Assembly (NCBI RefSeq): GCF_008806755.1
Contig: NZ_WAAU01000014.1
Coordinates: 225,912 to 289,911, forward strand
DNA: 64,000 nucleotides
Source of the DNA: Tenacibaculum aiptasiae
GTDB lineage: Bacteria > Bacteroidota > Bacteroidia > Flavobacteriales > Flavobacteriaceae
Direction of reading: 5' to 3'
Below, in pieces: positions 62,516 to 64,000 of the stretch (within the stretch, counting starts at the first letter, position 1; each line of letters opens with the position of its first letter). Under the pieces are notes generated by a model. It did no database searches, had not been told where the DNA came from, and saw only the letters and a list, made by a program, of their open reading frames with translations. The translations under genes were made by a program, and so were the position numbers.

Positions 62516-63040
62516 TTAACCAACAGATTCTTTAACAGTAGTTTCTGTTCCTCTAGACCCTTCCGGATCTTCATCCCATAAAAATGAAGTAATGAATTTA
62601 ATATCACTCGGTTTTGGAGCAGTTTTATTTGGCCTGTGTGCTTTGTTAGGAGTGTATTTGCTCCAATCTACATCAAAATTAACTCGAATTACTTTAAATG
62701 TCCTTTCAGGAGTAAGTTTAGCATCGTAACAGATATAAAAGTTTAAAAAAGGTGTTTTGTCATTGGTATAGCTAAAGTCTTGAATTACTTTAAAATGACT
62801 ATCAGAAATATCTTTTACTGAAGTGTCAATAAAAGCAATAGCACTTACACTTTTTAAAATTCCTTCCTTGGTAGCTTCCGCAGCAACTAGCGGTTGTAAA
62901 GGACGTGAATCTCTAGGAAAAGAAAACTTTACTTCTTCTTCAATTACTTTAAAACTAGTAATAGGAATTTCTATTCCTTCTGGTATTACTTTATTAGAAC
63001 AATCAGTGCCGTTTTGAGATTGTTGTAGTGTTGGGTTCAT
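62516..63040 (-). CDS. 174-residue hypothetical protein beside the two-component system
   Basis: No family recognised. It begins MNPTLQQSQNGTDC, with no signal peptide or membrane helix. Beta-strand-like segments (EVKFSFPRDSRP, TFKVIRVNFDVDWSKY) precede a polar, charged tail (LWDEDPEGSRGTETTVKESVG). It carries its own terminator, so the kinase downstream is probably transcribed separately. Upstream motif TAACCAAATCTA resembles the leader of the GH64-like gene, which suggests shared regulation. Confidence 0.7.
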   Translation of the reverse strand: MNPTLQQSQNGTDCSNKVIPEGIEIPITSFKVIEEEVKFSFPRDSRPLQPLVAAEATKEGILKSVSAIAFIDTSVKDISDSHFKVIQDFSYTNDKTPFLNFYICYDAKLTPERTFKVIRVNFDVDWSKYTPNKAHRPNKTAPKPSDIKFITSFLWDEDPEGSRGTETTVKESVG

Positions 63041-63306
63041 AATGAATAGTTTAGATTTGGTTAATAATATTTTATTGTTTCTTTTTCAAATAAACAATAA
63101 AATATTAAGCTGTTAGAAAAAAAAGGAATAAGATGGAGGTTTACAGGAATAAGATTTGTTTTTTAAAGAACAAAATATAGAGGGCTTGTCATAAGAGAAA
63201 TTTTGATTAGAAAAGAGAAAGTAGATTATACTAATCTATATTAGAACACGTAGGTTTATAAACGATATTAAATGATTAGTTTTGTATTTATAGAAAGTAA
63301 GCGTTT

Positions 63307-63858
63307 TTGAAGACAGAAAAAATAATATTAGGTATCGACCCAGGAACTAGTATCATGGGGTTTGGAATTATAAAAGTGATTGGTAAAAAGATGGAATTTG
63401 TTCAAATGAACGAATTACTTTTAAAAAAGTACGACGATCATTACTTAAAACTAAAACTCATTTTTGAACGTACTATAGAATTAATAGATACTTATAATCC
63501 AGATGAGATAGCTTTAGAAGCTCCGTTTTTTGGAAAAAATGTACAATCTATGTTAAAGTTAGGTAGAGCGCAAGGAGTAGCAATGGCAGCAGGATTGTCA
63601 AGACAAATTCCAGTTACAGAGTATGCACCTAAGAAAATTAAAATGGCTATTACTGGAAAAGGAACTTCAAGTAAAGAACAAGTAGCAATGATGCTAAAGT
63701 CTTTATTAAACTTAAAAGAGCTACCAAAAAATTTAGATGCTACTGATGGTTTGGCTGCAGCCGTTTGTCATTATTATAATTCAGGAACCAAAATAGGCGG
63801 TAAAAACTATACTGGTTGGGCAGCCTTTGTAAAACAGAATCCGAAAAAGGTTAATTAA
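63307..63858 (+). CDS. ruvC: Crossover junction endodeoxyribonuclease
   Basis: 183 residues of the RuvC family: GIDPGTSIMGFGII (Asp11), ALEAPFFGKNVQSMLKLGRAQGVAM, and C-terminal DATDGLAAAVCHYY. The acidic catalytic residues of the RNase H fold are present. It resolves Holliday junctions. The start is TTG at 63307; no ATG precedes the essential N-terminal strand. Confidence 0.95.
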   Translation: MKTEKIILGIDPGTSIMGFGIIKVIGKKMEFVQMNELLLKKYDDHYLKLKLIFERTIELIDTYNPDEIALEAPFFGKNVQSMLKLGRAQGVAMAAGLSRQIPVTEYAPKKIKMAITGKGTSSKEQVAMMLKSLLNLKELPKNLDATDGLAAAVCHYYNSGTKIGGKNYTGWAAFVKQNPKKVN

Positions 63859-63960
63859 TATTGATTAGTGATCAATAAACAATTACCAACAATAATGTTA
63901 TGAAATTTCAAAAATCCTTTTCTCAATTTTAAAAACTACAAGAATAAATAAGTAACCTAG

Positions 63961-64000
63961 ATAACTGATAACTGATAACTGATAACTGATAACTGATAAC
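63961..64000. repeat. 7-nt tandem repeat reaching the window edge
   Basis: Five full perfect copies of ATAACTG plus five bases run to the last base; the array continues outside. It lies about 100 nt downstream of ruvC, and no frame is open through it in the visible part. Confidence 0.95.

Noticed and set aside
56785..63040. Prophage remnant, contractile injection system or type VI cluster
   Set aside because: No tail, sheath, baseplate, integrase or ATPase genes are present; lack of signal peptides alone is not enough evidence.
63961..64000. CRISPR array
   Set aside because: The unit is 7 nt with no spacers and no cas genes nearby; it is a simple tandem repeat.

Overview
The window is AT-rich chromosomal DNA from a member of the Bacteroidota, most likely a marine Flavobacteriaceae (Tenacibaculum/Polaribacter-like). 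This rests on a SusC/SusD pair, a type IX secretion (T9SS) C-terminal tail, TAnnTTTG-type promoter boxes with no clear Shine-Dalgarno sites, methionine synthase encoded as two proteins, and flavobacterial families such as DUF6146 and DUF4920. No replication origin, insertion sequence, prophage or CRISPR array is visible.

Left end (1-9458): a nutrient-uptake locus. A minus-strand set (APH-type small-molecule kinase cut by the edge, GH63-like alpha-glucosidase lipoprotein, aldose 1-epimerase, GntR/LacI-hybrid regulator) is divergent from a plus-strand SusC/SusD pair. A dyad operator lies between them. The kinase plus a YgjK-like GH63 enzyme suggests, as a hypothesis, use of the collagen-type disaccharide Glc-Gal-hydroxylysine. 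Two tandem tRNA-Asp genes follow; one has A instead of U at position 33. Then come a DUF58 protein and thioredoxin.

Centre (11191-36369): an unusually complete sulfur/methionine block. A SAM-I riboswitch precedes split metH and metF. A T9SS cargo gene separates this from a minus-strand sulfate assimilation operon: DUF2061 protein, cysH, cysD, cysN, 4Fe-4S ferredoxin, HEPN-fused sulfite reductase, cobA, precorrin-2 dehydrogenase, ferredoxin reductase, 2Fe-2S ferredoxin, cysE, cysM. Upstream of it lie an Rrf2 regulator, metZ, a trifunctional MetX-aspartokinase-homoserine dehydrogenase fusion and metY, headed by a second SAM-I riboswitch. metK is divergent from metY and appears to carry a SAM-II riboswitch. 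Together these genes take sulfate and aspartate to cysteine, homocysteine, methionine and SAM; only an APS kinase and a sulfate transporter are not seen.

Right-centre (36375-56704): ordinary housekeeping genes: sppA, tag, an M49 peptidase, a KirBac channel, SDR/HAD/NTP-pyrophosphohydrolase, a TlpA-like protein, ilvE, a small c-type cytochrome-like lipoprotein, mnmD, trmN6, DinB, a saccharopine dehydrogenase-family enzyme, pckA and ade. A 34-nt near-copy of the trmN6 3' end lies beyond an adjacent hydrolase gene.

Right end (56785-63040): the least understood part. Six minus-strand genes encode proteins without signal peptides (one GH64/thaumatin-like, one DUF1842-like, four unrecognised). They surround a TPR histidine kinase and a LytTR response regulator. 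ruvC follows on the plus strand, and the window ends inside a 7-nt tandem repeat.
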